A stretch of 40,904 nucleotides of DNA from assembly GCF_000953855.2 (NCBI RefSeq), contig NZ_DF970177.1:1-40904 (forward strand). The letters are read 5' to 3'. Both the position numbers and the translations under genes were made by a program. Each line of letters opens with the position of its first letter. Within the stretch, counting starts at the first letter, position 1. Positions 14,182 through 22,060 of this stretch are shown here, piece after piece. Origin of the DNA: Mizugakiibacter sediminis (lineage in GTDB: Bacteria; Pseudomonadota; Gammaproteobacteria; Xanthomonadales; Rhodanobacteraceae). The notes beneath the pieces are model-generated. The model saw only the letters and a program-made list of their open reading frames with translations. It was not told the origin of the DNA and ran no database searches.

Positions 14182-15111
14182 TCAGTCGGCGATGCCCTTG
14201 GATTCCGCCGTGCCCAGCACTTCGGGATGATCGGCGGGCGCGCTGCGCCGCGTCAGCAGCGGGTGCAGGAACACCGCGGCGAGGATGATCGCTACGCCGG
14301 TATAGAAGGCCGCCGACAGTTCGCGCTGCTCGCCCAGCAGCAGCGCGGCCAGCACGATCGCGTAGACCGGTTCCAGGTTGGTGGTCAACTGCACGCCGAA
14401 CGCGCTCAACCGGCGCAACGCCACCAGCGCCAACGCGAACGGCAGCAGCGTGCAGCCCAGCGCGAGTACCAGCAGCAGGACGGCGTCGCGCGGGCCGGGC
14501 AGCGGCAACAGCGGTCCCGCATGCGGCAGCAGCGGCGCCAGCAGGGTCAGGAACGCCGTGCCGGCACCGAGTTCGAGGCAGGTCACGGTCAGCGGGTCGG
14601 CGTGCTCGACGAAGCGCTTGTTGAGCGCGCCGAACAGGGCGACGAACAGCGCCGAGACCACGCCGGCGGCGACGCCGGCGCGCATGCCCGCGGGGATGCC
14701 GCCCACCACCAGCGCCACGCCGGGCAGCACGGCGATGCCGAGCAGCAGCTCGCGCGGGTCGAAGCGGCGGCGCGCCAGCCAGGGCTCGAGCAGCGAGAGG
14801 AATACGGGACCCAGCGCGATCGTGGTCGCGCCGACCGAGGCGTTGGCCAGCTTGACCGCGGCGTAGAAGGTCAGCCAGTGCAGCGATACCAGCACGCCGA
14901 CGCCGGCGTAGGCGAAGCGCAGCCGCGCCGGCATCGCGCGCAGACCGCGCCAGACGCGCGGCACCAGCAGCAGCGCCGCGGCGACGATCAGCGTGCGCCA
15001 CCACACCAGCGCCAGCGCCGGCAGCGTGATCAGCTTGCCGAGGATGGCGGTGAAGCCCCACAGCAGCACGCACAGGTGGATCTGCAGCAGGGCCTTGCGG
15101 TGGGTCGGCAT
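14182..15111 (-). CDS. EamA-family (DMT superfamily) transporter
   Basis: A 309-residue inner-membrane protein with ten predicted helices in two EamA halves. The first half contains HLCVLLWGFTAILGKLITLP and the conserved VGATTIALGPVFLSLLEPW block; the second contains LELGAGTAFLTLLAPLL and the counterpart VQLTTNLEPVYAIVLAALLLGE. Such proteins usually export amino acids or other small metabolites; the substrate is unknown. The start at 15111 is chosen because the first helix begins ten residues later; the ATG at 15141 would add ten Arg-rich residues. Neither start has a strong ribosome-binding site. It is on the same strand as the upstream 97-residue gene (65-bp gap), so read-through from the cytochrome c peroxidase cluster is possible. 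Confidence 0.9.
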   Translation of the reverse strand: MPTHRKALLQIHLCVLLWGFTAILGKLITLPALALVWWRTLIVAAALLLVPRVWRGLRAMPARLRFAYAGVGVLVSLHWLTFYAAVKLANASVGATTIALGPVFLSLLEPWLARRRFDPRELLLGIAVLPGVALVVGGIPAGMRAGVAAGVVSALFVALFGALNKRFVEHADPLTVTCLELGAGTAFLTLLAPLLPHAGPLLPLPGPRDAVLLLVLALGCTLLPFALALVALRRLSAFGVQLTTNLEPVYAIVLAALLLGEQRELSAAFYTGVAIILAAVFLHPLLTRRSAPADHPEVLGTAESKGIAD

Positions 15112-15176
15112 CGGAACGGCACGGGAGCGGCGGAGCCCCACAGCGTGCAGCGTTTTCGTGCCGTCGGGAAGAGGGC

Positions 15177-15470
15177 TCAGAACTCGTCGACGATCTCGAT
15201 GGGCACGCCGAGGTCGATGCCGGTGGCCTCGGCCAGCTCGCGCACGCGCTCGGCGGTTTCGCGGTCCGGCGCCTCCACCTCGATGGCGTGCATGCCGGGG
15301 CCGATGTCGTCGGACAGCCCGGCGGAGCTCGAATCCTCGTCGTCGAGGTGCGGCATCAGGTCGGCCACTTCCTCGATGTGCTCGATGCCGGGCAGGCCCT
15401 GCAGGGTGACGGCCAGCGCGCGGGCGTCGTCGGCGCTGCCGGTGATGCGGATGTGGACGGTCACGGCCAT
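15177..15470 (-). CDS. Small hypothetical protein, ferredoxin-like/ACT-like fold pattern
   Basis: A 97-residue soluble acidic protein without a family I can name. Its pattern reads beta-alpha-beta (VTVHIRITGS, DDARALAVTLQGLPGI, EHIEEVADLMP), an Asp/Ser-rich loop (about 42-56), then beta-alpha-beta again (MHAIEVEAP, RETAERVRELAEATG, VPIEIVDEF), which suggests a small ferredoxin-like or ACT-like fold. It lies 16 bp downstream of the DUF2892 gene and all point the same way, so it is probably co-transcribed with cytochrome c peroxidase and DUF2892. It contains no Cys, so a metal-sulfur role is unlikely. A function in the same stress response is a guess from context. Confidence 0.75.
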   Translation of the reverse strand: MAVTVHIRITGSADDARALAVTLQGLPGIEHIEEVADLMPHLDDEDSSSAGLSDDIGPGMHAIEVEAPDRETAERVRELAEATGIDLGVPIEIVDEF

Positions 15471-15486
15471 GGTGCGATACCCGTTT

Positions 15487-15684
15487 TCAGCGCGCCTTGC
15501 GGCCGCGCGTGTCGACGCCGAGCAGCCGGTACAGCGGGCACATGCCGACCACCGCGGTGGCCAGCGGGATCAGGCCGAGCAGGCCGAACCAGCGCGCGTT
15601 GCCCGGCGTCAGCAGCAGGCTCAGCAGGGCCAGACCGAGCATGGTGCGGATCAGGCGATCGGTGAAACCCACGTTGATCTTCAT
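15487..15684 (-). CDS. DUF2892 (YgaP-transmembrane-like) small membrane protein
   Basis: A 65-residue membrane protein. MKINVGFTDRLIRTMLGLAL followed by a second hydrophobic segment and VGMCPLYRLLGV is the standard DUF2892 layout: a short amphipathic start, two transmembrane helices and the conserved GxCPLYxLLGI end with its Cys. The same domain forms the membrane part of rhodanese YgaP. Stand-alone copies are common next to sulfur, redox and nitrosative-stress genes, but their role is unknown. The gene starts 24 bp after the cytochrome c peroxidase stop and precedes the 97-residue gene by 16 bp, so one operon is likely. Confidence 0.9.
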   Translation of the reverse strand: MKINVGFTDRLIRTMLGLALLSLLLTPGNARWFGLLGLIPLATAVVGMCPLYRLLGVDTRGRKAR

Positions 15685-15708
15685 GGCGATACTCCGCGGA
15701 CGGCCCGT

Positions 15709-16728
15709 TCAGTGCAGCATGTCGCCCGGCGTCGGCGGCAGCTGCGGCATGCTCTGCGCGGGGAACGGTCCGGTCAGGCTCTCGAGGAAAGCGGCGATGT
15801 CGGCGGCCTGGGCGTCGTCGAGTTGCTTGTCGAGTTGCGTCGAGGCCATCACCTTCACCGCTTCCGGCAAGGTCTGCACCAGGCCGTTGTGGAAGTAGGG
15901 CGCGGTGTAGACCAGGTTGCGCAGCCCCGGCACGCGCCAAAGGTTCTGGTCTTCCGGTTTGCCGGTGACCGTGGCGCGGCCGCCGTCGTCGAGCAGGCGG
16001 TAGCGGGCGACGTAGGGGTTGTTGGTGTAGGTCGGGAACTTCTGGAAGAAGCCGGTGCCCTGCGGCAGCGCGGGGCCGCTGAAGTTGGGGCCGGAATGGC
16101 AGGCGGTGCAGCCGACGTCGGCGAACGCCTGCATGCCGCGCCGCTGCTGCGCCGACAGCGCGCTCTTGTCGCCGCGGGCGTAGCGGTCGTAGGCGCTGTC
16201 GGGGGTGATCAGCGTGCGCTCGTAGGCGGCGATGGCGCGTGCGATGCTGTCGGCGTCGATCGTCGCGCTCGCGCCGAACGCGCGGCGGAAGTACGGCAGG
16301 TAGCCGCCGATGCGGCGCATGCGGTCGACCGCCAGCTCCATCTTCGGCATGCCCATCTCGCTGGGATTGACAATCGGCCCCTTGGCCTGTTCCTCCAGCG
16401 ACGGCGCGCGGCCGTCCCAGAACTGCACCGACAGGAAGGCCGCGTTCCACACGGTCGGCGCGTTGCGGCCGCCGAGCTGGCCGTGCACGCCCATCGAGGT
16501 GGGCCGGTGGTCGTCGCCGCCCTCCATCACGTTGTGGCAGCTCGCGCAGGCGACGGTGCCGGTGGACGAAAGGCGCGTGTCGAAGAACAGCATCTTGCCG
16601 AGCAGCGCCTTCTCCGGCGTGGTCGGGTTGTCGGCCGGCGCCGGCGCGACCATGGGCAGCGCCTGCCATTCGGCGGCGCCGGCGGCGCTGGCGAGCGAGA
16701 GGAGCGCGGCGAGCAGGACGGGACGCAT
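15709..16728 (-). CDS. Di-haem cytochrome c peroxidase
   Basis: A 339-residue periplasmic di-haem peroxidase that reduces H2O2 to water with electrons from small cytochromes or azurin. A signal peptide ([19 protein letters not shown]) is followed by two haem c sites, CASCH at 61-65 and CTACH at 207-211. Family blocks in between and after include [54 protein letters not shown] and the C-terminal [14 protein letters not shown] region that carries the second axial Met region. Length is normal for the family. A perfect CRP/FNR-type palindrome lies 55 bp upstream, matching the known oxygen/FNR control of bacterial CcpA/CcpR genes. It probably heads an operon with DUF2892 and the 97-residue gene. 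Confidence 0.94.
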   Translation of the reverse strand: MRPVLLAALLSLASAAGAAEWQALPMVAPAPADNPTTPEKALLGKMLFFDTRLSSTGTVACASCHNVMEGGDDHRPTSMGVHGQLGGRNAPTVWNAAFLSVQFWDGRAPSLEEQAKGPIVNPSEMGMPKMELAVDRMRRIGGYLPYFRRAFGASATIDADSIARAIAAYERTLITPDSAYDRYARGDKSALSAQQRRGMQAFADVGCTACHSGPNFSGPALPQGTGFFQKFPTYTNNPYVARYRLLDDGGRATVTGKPEDQNLWRVPGLRNLVYTAPYFHNGLVQTLPEAVKVMASTQLDKQLDDAQAADIAAFLESLTGPFPAQSMPQLPPTPGDMLH

Positions 16729-16783
16729 GAGACGATGCACCGTGGGGAACGCGGCCAGCGTCGCGCGCCGTCGCCGCCCGGTG

Positions 16784-16797
16784 TTGACGTGCGTCAA
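16784..16797 (-). promoter_or_regulatory. CRP/FNR-type box upstream of cytochrome c peroxidase
   Basis: TTGAC-GTGC-GTCAA is a 14-bp site whose two 5-base arms are perfectly symmetric, matching the FNR/ANR/DNR family pattern TTGAY-N4-RTCAA. Its proximal edge is 55 bp from the ATG at 16728. I see no convincing -10 hexamer at class II distance, so the exact promoter architecture is unclear. Confidence 0.68.
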
Positions 16798-16823
16798 GCT
16801 GCGGTCGCGTGCGGACGCGCGGC

Positions 16824-17741
16824 TCAGGCCATCGCGTTGGCGGCGACGCTGGACGCATGCGCCTCGCGCTGCAGCCAGTCGATCAGCGCGGCGGCGGCGG
16901 GCGAGGGCGTGCGCTCGGCGGGATGCACGGCGTAGTAGGCGAAGCGCGTCGGCAGGACCGGTCCCGGCAGGCGCACCAGCCGGCCGTCGGCGAGGAACGG
17001 CTGCGCCAGGTGCTTGCGCGCCAGCACCGCGCCCAGCCCGGCGGCGGCGGCGTTCAGCGCGTCGTCGGCGTCGCTGAAGGTGTGCATGTTGGCGAGGCGC
17101 ACCGTGCGCACGCCGGCGGCGCGGAACCATTCGCGCCAGCCTTCCAGGCCGAGGTCGAAGATCAGCGGCAGGCGCGCGATCTGCGCGGGTGCGGCGATGC
17201 CTTCGATGCCGGGCAGGGTCGGCGCCGCCGCCGGGAACAGCGCGTCGTCCATCAGGAAGTGCGCGGTCAGACCGGGCCAGCGGCCGGGGCCGTGACGCAC
17301 CACCAGGTCGGGACCGGCGGCGTCGAAGCGGGTCAGCGTGCGCTCGGTCTCGATGGTCAGGCGGATCTGCGGGTGCGCCGCGACGAAGCGCGGCAGCCGC
17401 GGCACCAGCCAGCACGCCGCCAGCGAGGGCAGCACGTTGACGCGCACGCGTTGCGCGCCCTGCGGTCGGCGCAGCCCGGCCAGCGCGGCGATCGCGGCGT
17501 CGATGTCGGTGACCGCGGCCGCCACCGCGTCGGCCAGCACGCCGCCTTCCGGCGTCAGCGCGACGCCGCGCGCGTGGCGCTGGAACAGGGTCACGCCGAG
17601 CAGCGTTTCCAGCTTGCGCACGTGGTGGCTGACCGCGGAGGCGGTGAGGTGCAGCTCGTCGGCCGCGTGGGCGAGGTTCTGGTGCCGCGCGGCGGAGGCG
17701 AACACGTGCAGGGAAGGCAGCCAGGCGGAGCGCAGCGACAT
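16824..17741 (-). CDS. LysR family transcriptional regulator (GcvA-like)
   Basis: A 305-residue LysR-type regulator of the GcvA-like group: LPSLHVFASAARHQNLAHAA starts the HTH, TASAVSHHVRKLETLLGVTL is the recognition helix region, and FQRHARGVALTPEG closes the wing. The effector domain starts near RVRVNVLPSLAACWLVPRL, a typical GcvA-like opening. The ATG at 17741 is preferred over a TTG at 17753. It is divergent from the EamA exporter gene at 17813 with only 71 bp between the starts, the usual arrangement for a LysR regulator that controls an exporter. The shared region holds an AT-rich palindrome. The inducer is unknown. Confidence 0.92.
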   Translation of the reverse strand: MSLRSAWLPSLHVFASAARHQNLAHAADELHLTASAVSHHVRKLETLLGVTLFQRHARGVALTPEGGVLADAVAAAVTDIDAAIAALAGLRRPQGAQRVRVNVLPSLAACWLVPRLPRFVAAHPQIRLTIETERTLTRFDAAGPDLVVRHGPGRWPGLTAHFLMDDALFPAAAPTLPGIEGIAAPAQIARLPLIFDLGLEGWREWFRAAGVRTVRLANMHTFSDADDALNAAAAGLGAVLARKHLAQPFLADGRLVRLPGPVLPTRFAYYAVHPAERTPSPAAAALIDWLQREAHASSVAANAMA

Positions 17742-17750
17742 GCGTGCCAA

Positions 17751-17762
17751 CAAAAATTTTTG
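17751..17762. promoter_or_regulatory. AT-only palindrome in the LysR/EamA divergent promoter
   Basis: CAAAAATTTTTG is a perfect 12-bp palindrome in an otherwise GC-rich window, ten bases from the LysR start and 50 from the EamA start. TATGCGC recurs at 17779 and 17812 further along the gap. It could be the regulator's binding site or a UP-like element for the divergent promoters. Confidence 0.5.
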
Positions 17763-17812
17763 AGGCTGGTTGGAAAATTATGCGCTTGTTGGCGCAGGTT
17801 TGTGAGGACAGT

Positions 17813-18787
17813 ATGCGCCAGCCATCAAATCATTTTGCCAGTATGCGAGACATCGAGCGCACCGCCGGCAGTTCCGCCCCGGCTGCCCCCGCCGCGGCCG
17901 CACGCGACTGGGTGACCCCGCTCGAGCTGGTCGCGCTGGGGGCGATCTGGGGCGCGTCGTTCCTGTTCATGCGCGTCGCCGCGCCGGCGTTCGGGCCGAT
18001 CCCGCTGGTGGAAGTGCGGCTCGCGCTGGGCGCGCTGGTGCTGTCGCCGCTGCTGTGGCGGGCGCGGGCGCAGATCGCACCGTCGATGTGGTGGCGTCTC
18101 GCCGGCATCGGCGCGATCAACTCGGCGCTGCCGTTCACCCTGTTCGCCTGGGCCGCGGAGCGCGCGCCGGCCGGCATCGGCGCGATCACCAACAGCATGA
18201 CCGTGTTGTTCACCGCGCTGGTCGCCTTCGTCGGCTTCGGCGAGCGCATCGGCACGCGCCGCGCGGCCGGCCTGCTGGCCGGCTTCGCCGGCGTGGTGGT
18301 GCTGGCCAGCGGCCGTACCGCGGGCGAGGGCGTGATGCTGGCGGCGATCGCCGGCACGCTGGCGGCGCTGTGCTACGGCATCGCCGCGGTGCTGATCCGC
18401 CGCTATCTGGTCGGCCTGCCGCCGGTGGCGGTGGCCTCGGCGACGCTGGTCTGCGCCTCGCTGCTGGTCGCGCCGCTGGCAGTCGCCACCTGGCCCGGCA
18501 GCGCGCCGCGGCCGCTCGACTGGGCCTGCGTGTTCCTGCTGGGCGCGTTGTGCACCGGTCTCGCCTACGCGTTCTATTTCCGCCTGATCCGCCGCATCGG
18601 CCCGGCGCGCGCGGTCACCGTGACTTACCTGGTCCCGCTGTTCGGCGTGATCTGGGCGTGGCTGGCGCTGGGCGAGCCGCTGACCATGACGATGGCGATC
18701 GCCGGCGCGCTGATCCTCGGCGGCGTCGCCCTCAGCCAGGGCGCGCAGGCGGCCAAGCCGGCGCCCGCCGCCGCCGGGCGGCGCTGA
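17813..18787 (+). CDS. EamA-family (DMT superfamily) transporter
   Basis: A 324-residue ten-helix drug/metabolite exporter. The first EamA half opens with TPLELVALGAIWGASFLFMR and carries the AITNSMTVLFTALVAFVGFGE block; the second half has LCYGIAAVLIRRYLVG and TVTYLVPLFGVIWAWLALGE. The sequence is closest in feel to RhtA/YdcZ-like amino-acid or metabolite exporters, but the substrate is not determinable. ATG codons at 17780, 17813 and 17843 are in frame; 17813 is preferred because GAGG lies five bases upstream. It is divergent from the LysR gene, which is the likely regulator. A Pro/Ala-rich tail follows the last helix. Confidence 0.9.
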   Translation: MRQPSNHFASMRDIERTAGSSAPAAPAAAARDWVTPLELVALGAIWGASFLFMRVAAPAFGPIPLVEVRLALGALVLSPLLWRARAQIAPSMWWRLAGIGAINSALPFTLFAWAAERAPAGIGAITNSMTVLFTALVAFVGFGERIGTRRAAGLLAGFAGVVVLASGRTAGEGVMLAAIAGTLAALCYGIAAVLIRRYLVGLPPVAVASATLVCASLLVAPLAVATWPGSAPRPLDWACVFLLGALCTGLAYAFYFRLIRRIGPARAVTVTYLVPLFGVIWAWLALGEPLTMTMAIAGALILGGVALSQGAQAAKPAPAAAGRR

Positions 18788-18806
18788 TCCTCCGCGCCGC
18801 GCGAGT

Positions 18807-18820
18807 TTGACTTGAGTCGG
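18807..18820 (+). promoter_or_regulatory. Degenerate CRP/FNR-type box upstream of the PRPP synthetase paralogue
   Basis: TTGAC-TTGA-GTCGG keeps a perfect left arm and three of five bases of the right arm. Its proximal edge is 71 bp before the ATG at 18892. It is listed because better sites occur at similar distances before other genes in this region; alone it would be weak. Confidence 0.38.
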
Positions 18821-18891
18821 CACCGGTCGCGTCGCCGGCTGCCAGCATCGCCCTGCATGCCGCGCGACGCGCGGACGCAGGAGGCGAACGC

Positions 18892-19884
18892 ATGGCCGAA
18901 CACGGGCTCTGCCTGTTCGCGCTGGAGGCGAGCCGCGCCTACGGCGAGCGCATCGCCGCGCACCTCGGCGTGGGCCTGGCACCGCACGAGGAGCGCGAGT
19001 TCGAGGACGGCGAGCACAAGGCGCGGCCGCTGGCCAGCGTGCGCGACCGCGATGTGTACGTGGTGCAGTCGCTGTACGCCGACGCGACGCACAGCGTCAA
19101 CGACAAGCTGTGCCGCCTGCTGTTCTTCCTCGGCGCGCTGCGCGACGCTTCCGCCGCGCGCGTCACCGCGGTGCTGCCTTACCTCTGCTACGCGCGCAAG
19201 GACCGCCGCTCCAAGCCGCGCGATCCGCTGACCACGCGCTACGTCGCCGCGCTGCTCGAGGCCGTCGGCATCGACCGCGTGCTGACGCTGGACGTGCACA
19301 ACCTCGCCGCCTACCAGAACGCCTTCCGCTGCGTCGCCGAGCACCTGGAGGCGCGGCCGCTGCTGGTCGCGCACTATGCCGCGCGGCTGCGCGACGACGA
19401 CGTGCTGGTGCTGTCGCCCGACGAGGGCGGCATCAAGCGCGCCGACGCCTTCCGCGAGGCGCTGGCGCGCGCGCTGCGCCGGCCGCCGGCGTTCGGCTTC
19501 ATGGAGAAGCGGCGCAGCGGCGGCGTGGTGTCCGGCGAGACGCTGTTCGCCGAGGCGCGCGGGCGCAGCGTGCTGATCGTCGACGACCTGATCGGCACCG
19601 GCACCACCGCGCAGCGCGCGGCGCGTGCCGCGCGCGCGCAGGGCGCGGCGCACGTGTACGTCGCCGCGGCGCATGGCCTGTTCCTCGCCGGCGCGGGTGC
19701 GGTGCTGGCCGACGACGCGCTGGACCGTGTCGCCGTCTGCGACACGGTGCCGCCGTTCCGGCTGGACCCGGCGCTGGCGGCGCGCAAGCTCGACGTGGTG
19801 GATGCGAGCGGGCTGTTCGCCGAGGCGATCCGCCGCATGCACGAAGGCGGATCGCTGGTCGAATTGCAGGCGGAGCCGGGCTGA
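18892..19884 (+). CDS. Ribose-phosphate pyrophosphokinase paralogue (PRPP synthetase family)
   Basis: A 330-residue PRPP synthetase-family enzyme, which would transfer pyrophosphate from ATP to ribose 5-phosphate. Visible motifs are the ATP-loop region PYLCYARKDRRSKPRDPLTT (97-116), DVHN at 134-137, KRR at 206-208 and the PRPP-binding loop VLIVDDLIGTGTT at 227-239. The loop differs from the usual DD-x-I-D-TGGT of housekeeping enzymes: GTGTT replaces DTGGT. The N-terminus also lacks the standard FxGN opening, so this is probably an accessory paralogue rather than the main prs gene. A degenerate FNR-like box precedes it. Accessory copies are often found with UspA and other low-oxygen stress genes, which fits the neighbourhood. 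Confidence 0.87.
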   Translation: MAEHGLCLFALEASRAYGERIAAHLGVGLAPHEEREFEDGEHKARPLASVRDRDVYVVQSLYADATHSVNDKLCRLLFFLGALRDASAARVTAVLPYLCYARKDRRSKPRDPLTTRYVAALLEAVGIDRVLTLDVHNLAAYQNAFRCVAEHLEARPLLVAHYAARLRDDDVLVLSPDEGGIKRADAFREALARALRRPPAFGFMEKRRSGGVVSGETLFAEARGRSVLIVDDLIGTGTTAQRAARAARAQGAAHVYVAAAHGLFLAGAGAVLADDALDRVAVCDTVPPFRLDPALAARKLDVVDASGLFAEAIRRMHEGGSLVELQAEPG

Positions 19885-19960
19885 CGAAGGTGGCAGGCGA
19901 GCGCATGCAGGCACCGCGTGCCATCCCTCTCGACATCGGCCGATTCGTCCGGCCATGCCT

Positions 19961-21004
19961 TCACTCCTCGCGCGGTGCGAGCCGCCGCGCGTGCAACGCC
20001 GCCAGCCGCAGGTACTGCCGCGCGCGCCGCCGCCACTTGGCGACGTGGGCGGCGCGCGGGTCCTCGAGATGCGAGGCGGCGGCCACCGCGCGGCGGTAGG
20101 CGCGCCACGCCATGTGGAATTCGAACAATGCCGGCGGCGGACGATCCGCGACGGTGCGCTGCCACGCCCGCAGCAGGCGCGCGCCCAACGCCGGCGCGCC
20201 CAGGCGTTCGCATTCCAGGGCGAGATACGCCAGCTCCTCCACCGGATCGAGCGCGCGCAGCGCGCGGTCGAATTCCAGGCAATCGACGATCAGCGGCGGC
20301 GCGCCCAGGTAGACGTGCTCCGGCCGCAGGTCGCCATGGCCCTCGACGATGCGGCGCTCGCGCGCGCGCCGCGCCAGCAGCTCGCCGCGATCGCGGAGAA
20401 ACCGCAGCAGCGCCTTCGCCGGCGCCTCGACCGGTTCGCGCGCCAGCGCGAAGGCCGGGCGCGCGAGATAGCGCCGGTGCGCGCGCACGCCCTGCACGAA
20501 GTGGCGGCGATAGGCGTCAACGCCGATCGCGAGCGGCCGCGCCGCGCGGTAGAAGCCGGCGAGGCGCGCGGCGATGCGGCGCAGGTCGGCGTCGCGCACG
20601 CGGCGCGCGGCGATCGCGTGTTCGAGCGTGCGCGACGCCGGCAGGCGGCGCATTTTCACCAGCCAGTCCACGCGGCGTCCACGGCCGCCGAGATGCAGGC
20701 CGCCGCGCGCATCGCACGTCAGCGCGACCACGCCGAGATAGACGTCCGGCGCGAGCCGGCGGTTCAGGCGCACCTCGCGCCGGCAGTTCAGCCGGCGCGC
20801 CTGCGGCGAGCGGTAGTCGAGCGCGCCGAAGCGCAGCGGCTTCTTCAGCTTGTAGGCGTGGCGGCCGGCAAGGAACACCCAGGAGAAATGCGTCTCCACC
20901 GCCTGCACGCGCCACGGGCGTTCGGGGTAGGCGTCGGCGCGCCGCAGGAAGGCGACCTTCGCGCGCAGCGCGGCCGGCGTCTCGCGTTGGGGGGCTCGGC
21001 GCAT
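19961..21004 (-). CDS. COG2187-type aminoglycoside-phosphotransferase-like kinase
   Basis: A 347-residue protein of the uncharacterised family related to aminoglycoside phosphotransferases (COG2187 type). The N-lobe has [20 protein letters not shown] with a lysine in the nucleotide-binding position and the [16 protein letters not shown] block. The catalytic loop is [14 protein letters not shown] with the H-G-D-x-x-x-x-x-H pattern, and the metal-binding acid follows in [19 protein letters not shown]. It is therefore a probable small-molecule kinase, but the substrate is unknown and antibiotic resistance is not implied. Some relatives carry an extra P-loop kinase domain at the C-terminus, which is absent here. 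It lies at the end of the DUF2249-FmdE series on the same strand (74-bp gap to FmdE). Confidence 0.85.
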   Translation of the reverse strand: MRRAPQRETPAALRAKVAFLRRADAYPERPWRVQAVETHFSWVFLAGRHAYKLKKPLRFGALDYRSPQARRLNCRREVRLNRRLAPDVYLGVVALTCDARGGLHLGGRGRRVDWLVKMRRLPASRTLEHAIAARRVRDADLRRIAARLAGFYRAARPLAIGVDAYRRHFVQGVRAHRRYLARPAFALAREPVEAPAKALLRFLRDRGELLARRARERRIVEGHGDLRPEHVYLGAPPLIVDCLEFDRALRALDPVEELAYLALECERLGAPALGARLLRAWQRTVADRPPPALFEFHMAWRAYRRAVAAASHLEDPRAAHVAKWRRRARQYLRLAALHARRLAPREE

Positions 21005-21078
21005 GACCGGTCCTTGTCCGCACGCGGCGAGCATACGCCGGCACGTCGACGCCGTCGCGAATCCGGCATGAGCGCTGC

Positions 21079-21696
21079 TCAGGCAGCGACGCGGGCGACG
21101 CGCACCACGCGCGGATCGTCGGCGAACTCCAGCAGCAGGCGCCGCACGCGGTCCTGCCAGGCATCGGCGAACGCGGCCTGCTGGCGGGCATCGGCGCGGT
21201 CCTGCAGGATCGCGGCTAGCAACGCGCGCAGGTTCGGATCCGCCGGCACCGGCGAGATGTCCAGCGCGACCGCCACCGCGTTGCCGTTGTCGAGGCGGCG
21301 GAAGATCACCGCGTCGCCGTCGCGGCGTTCGGCGTAGCCGAGCAGACCGTTGCGCGCGTGGCGGCCGCCGATGCCCTGGAAACCGTTGTCGGCGGCGGCG
21401 CCGGTCAGCAGCGTCAGCACCTGCGCGATCACGCCGGTGGTGCCTTCGTTCTGCGGCGCCGGCATGCGCACGGCGATGCCGCCGCGCTCGGGCAGGCGGT
21501 CGGCGTACAGCGCGGACAGTGCGGCGCGGCCCATCAGGAACGCGCCGGCGACGGTCGGGCAGGAATGGCCGGCGAGGCGCACGGCGTCGAGGTAACGGTA
21601 TTCGAGCACGCCGCCCGAGGCGGCGCCGAGCAGGGCGGCCAGCGGATCGCGGGTGCGCACCACGGGCGCCATGTCGAAGAAGTGCGGGTGGGTCAT
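21079..21696 (-). CDS. FmdE-like domain protein
   Basis: A 205-residue protein resembling the FmdE domain (formylmethanofuran dehydrogenase subunit E family). The signature is in [19 protein letters not shown] (H44, C46), with later blocks [19 protein letters not shown] and [17 protein letters not shown]. The domain in methanogen proteins often carries a zinc ribbon; no paired-Cys ribbon is present here (only C46). Since formylmethanofuran chemistry is not expected in such a bacterium, a different metal-linked redox role is likely, but unknown. It starts 33 bp after the DUF2249 gene on the same strand, so co-transcription is very likely. Confidence 0.8.
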   Translation of the reverse strand: MTHPHFFDMAPVVRTRDPLAALLGAASGGVLEYRYLDAVRLAGHSCPTVAGAFLMGRAALSALYADRLPERGGIAVRMPAPQNEGTTGVIAQVLTLLTGAAADNGFQGIGGRHARNGLLGYAERRDGDAVIFRRLDNGNAVAVALDISPVPADPNLRALLAAILQDRADARQQAAFADAWQDRVRRLLLEFADDPRVVRVARVAA

Positions 21697-21729
21697 GCGG
21701 GACTGCTCGCGCGTGCGCGGCGGCGCATG

Positions 21730-21987
21730 TCAGCCGACGATGCCGAAGTCGATCACGATCGCGCCCGGCTCGCGTTGGCGGTAGGCGATCGTCAGGTGCT
21801 CGCCGAAGCGCTGGCGCAACTGTTCGAGCAGCGGCAGCGGATCGTGGTCGTTGACGAAGCGCATGGTCTCGCCCGGCTCCAGCGCGCTCAACGCGCCGAA
21901 GATCGCCGAATGGCGGAAGCGGCGGGCGACGCCGCGGGCGTCGAACAGGTGGGCGGTGTCGGGCGTGGGCGTGGCGCAACCGTGCAT
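21730..21987 (-). CDS. DUF2249 domain protein
   Basis: An 85-residue single-domain protein. [38 protein letters not shown] and the closing [11 protein letters not shown] match the DUF2249 layout (a SirA/TusA-like alpha-beta fold without the TusA cysteine). DUF2249 proteins are repeatedly found with hemerythrins, NO reductases and other denitrification or nitrosative-stress genes, but their biochemical role is not established. It heads a probable operon with FmdE and the COG2187-type kinase. A symmetric CTGAC-N4-ATCAG site 59 bp upstream may be an FNR-family box. No clear ribosome-binding site was seen before the ATG. Confidence 0.85.
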   Translation of the reverse strand: MHGCATPTPDTAHLFDARGVARRFRHSAIFGALSALEPGETMRFVNDHDPLPLLEQLRQRFGEHLTIAYRQREPGAIVIDFGIVG

Positions 21988-22046
21988 GTTGAAGTACTCG
22001 CGGGTGGACGGGGCGCTCAGCTTGCGCCGCAGGCCGCACGCCGACC

Positions 22047-22060
22047 CTGACCTGGATCAG
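22047..22060 (-). promoter_or_regulatory. Degenerate CRP/FNR-type box upstream of the DUF2249 operon
   Basis: CTGAC-CTGG-ATCAG fits TTGAY-N4-RTCAA except for one symmetric change at each end (T to C and A to G). It overlaps the stop codon of the upstream CapA-like gene and ends 59 bp before the DUF2249 start at 21987. The position matches the better sites in this region; sequence support alone is modest. Confidence 0.4.

Noticed and set aside
14227-16935. A 902-codon open frame on the plus strand opposite EamA, DUF2892 and cytochrome c peroxidase
   Set aside because: Antisense shadow, Gln/Arg-rich composition without domains; the minus-strand genes have clear motifs.
19885-19960. Possible terminator between the convergent PRPP synthetase and COG2187-type genes
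   Set aside because: No convincing stem with a T-run was found in the 76-bp gap.
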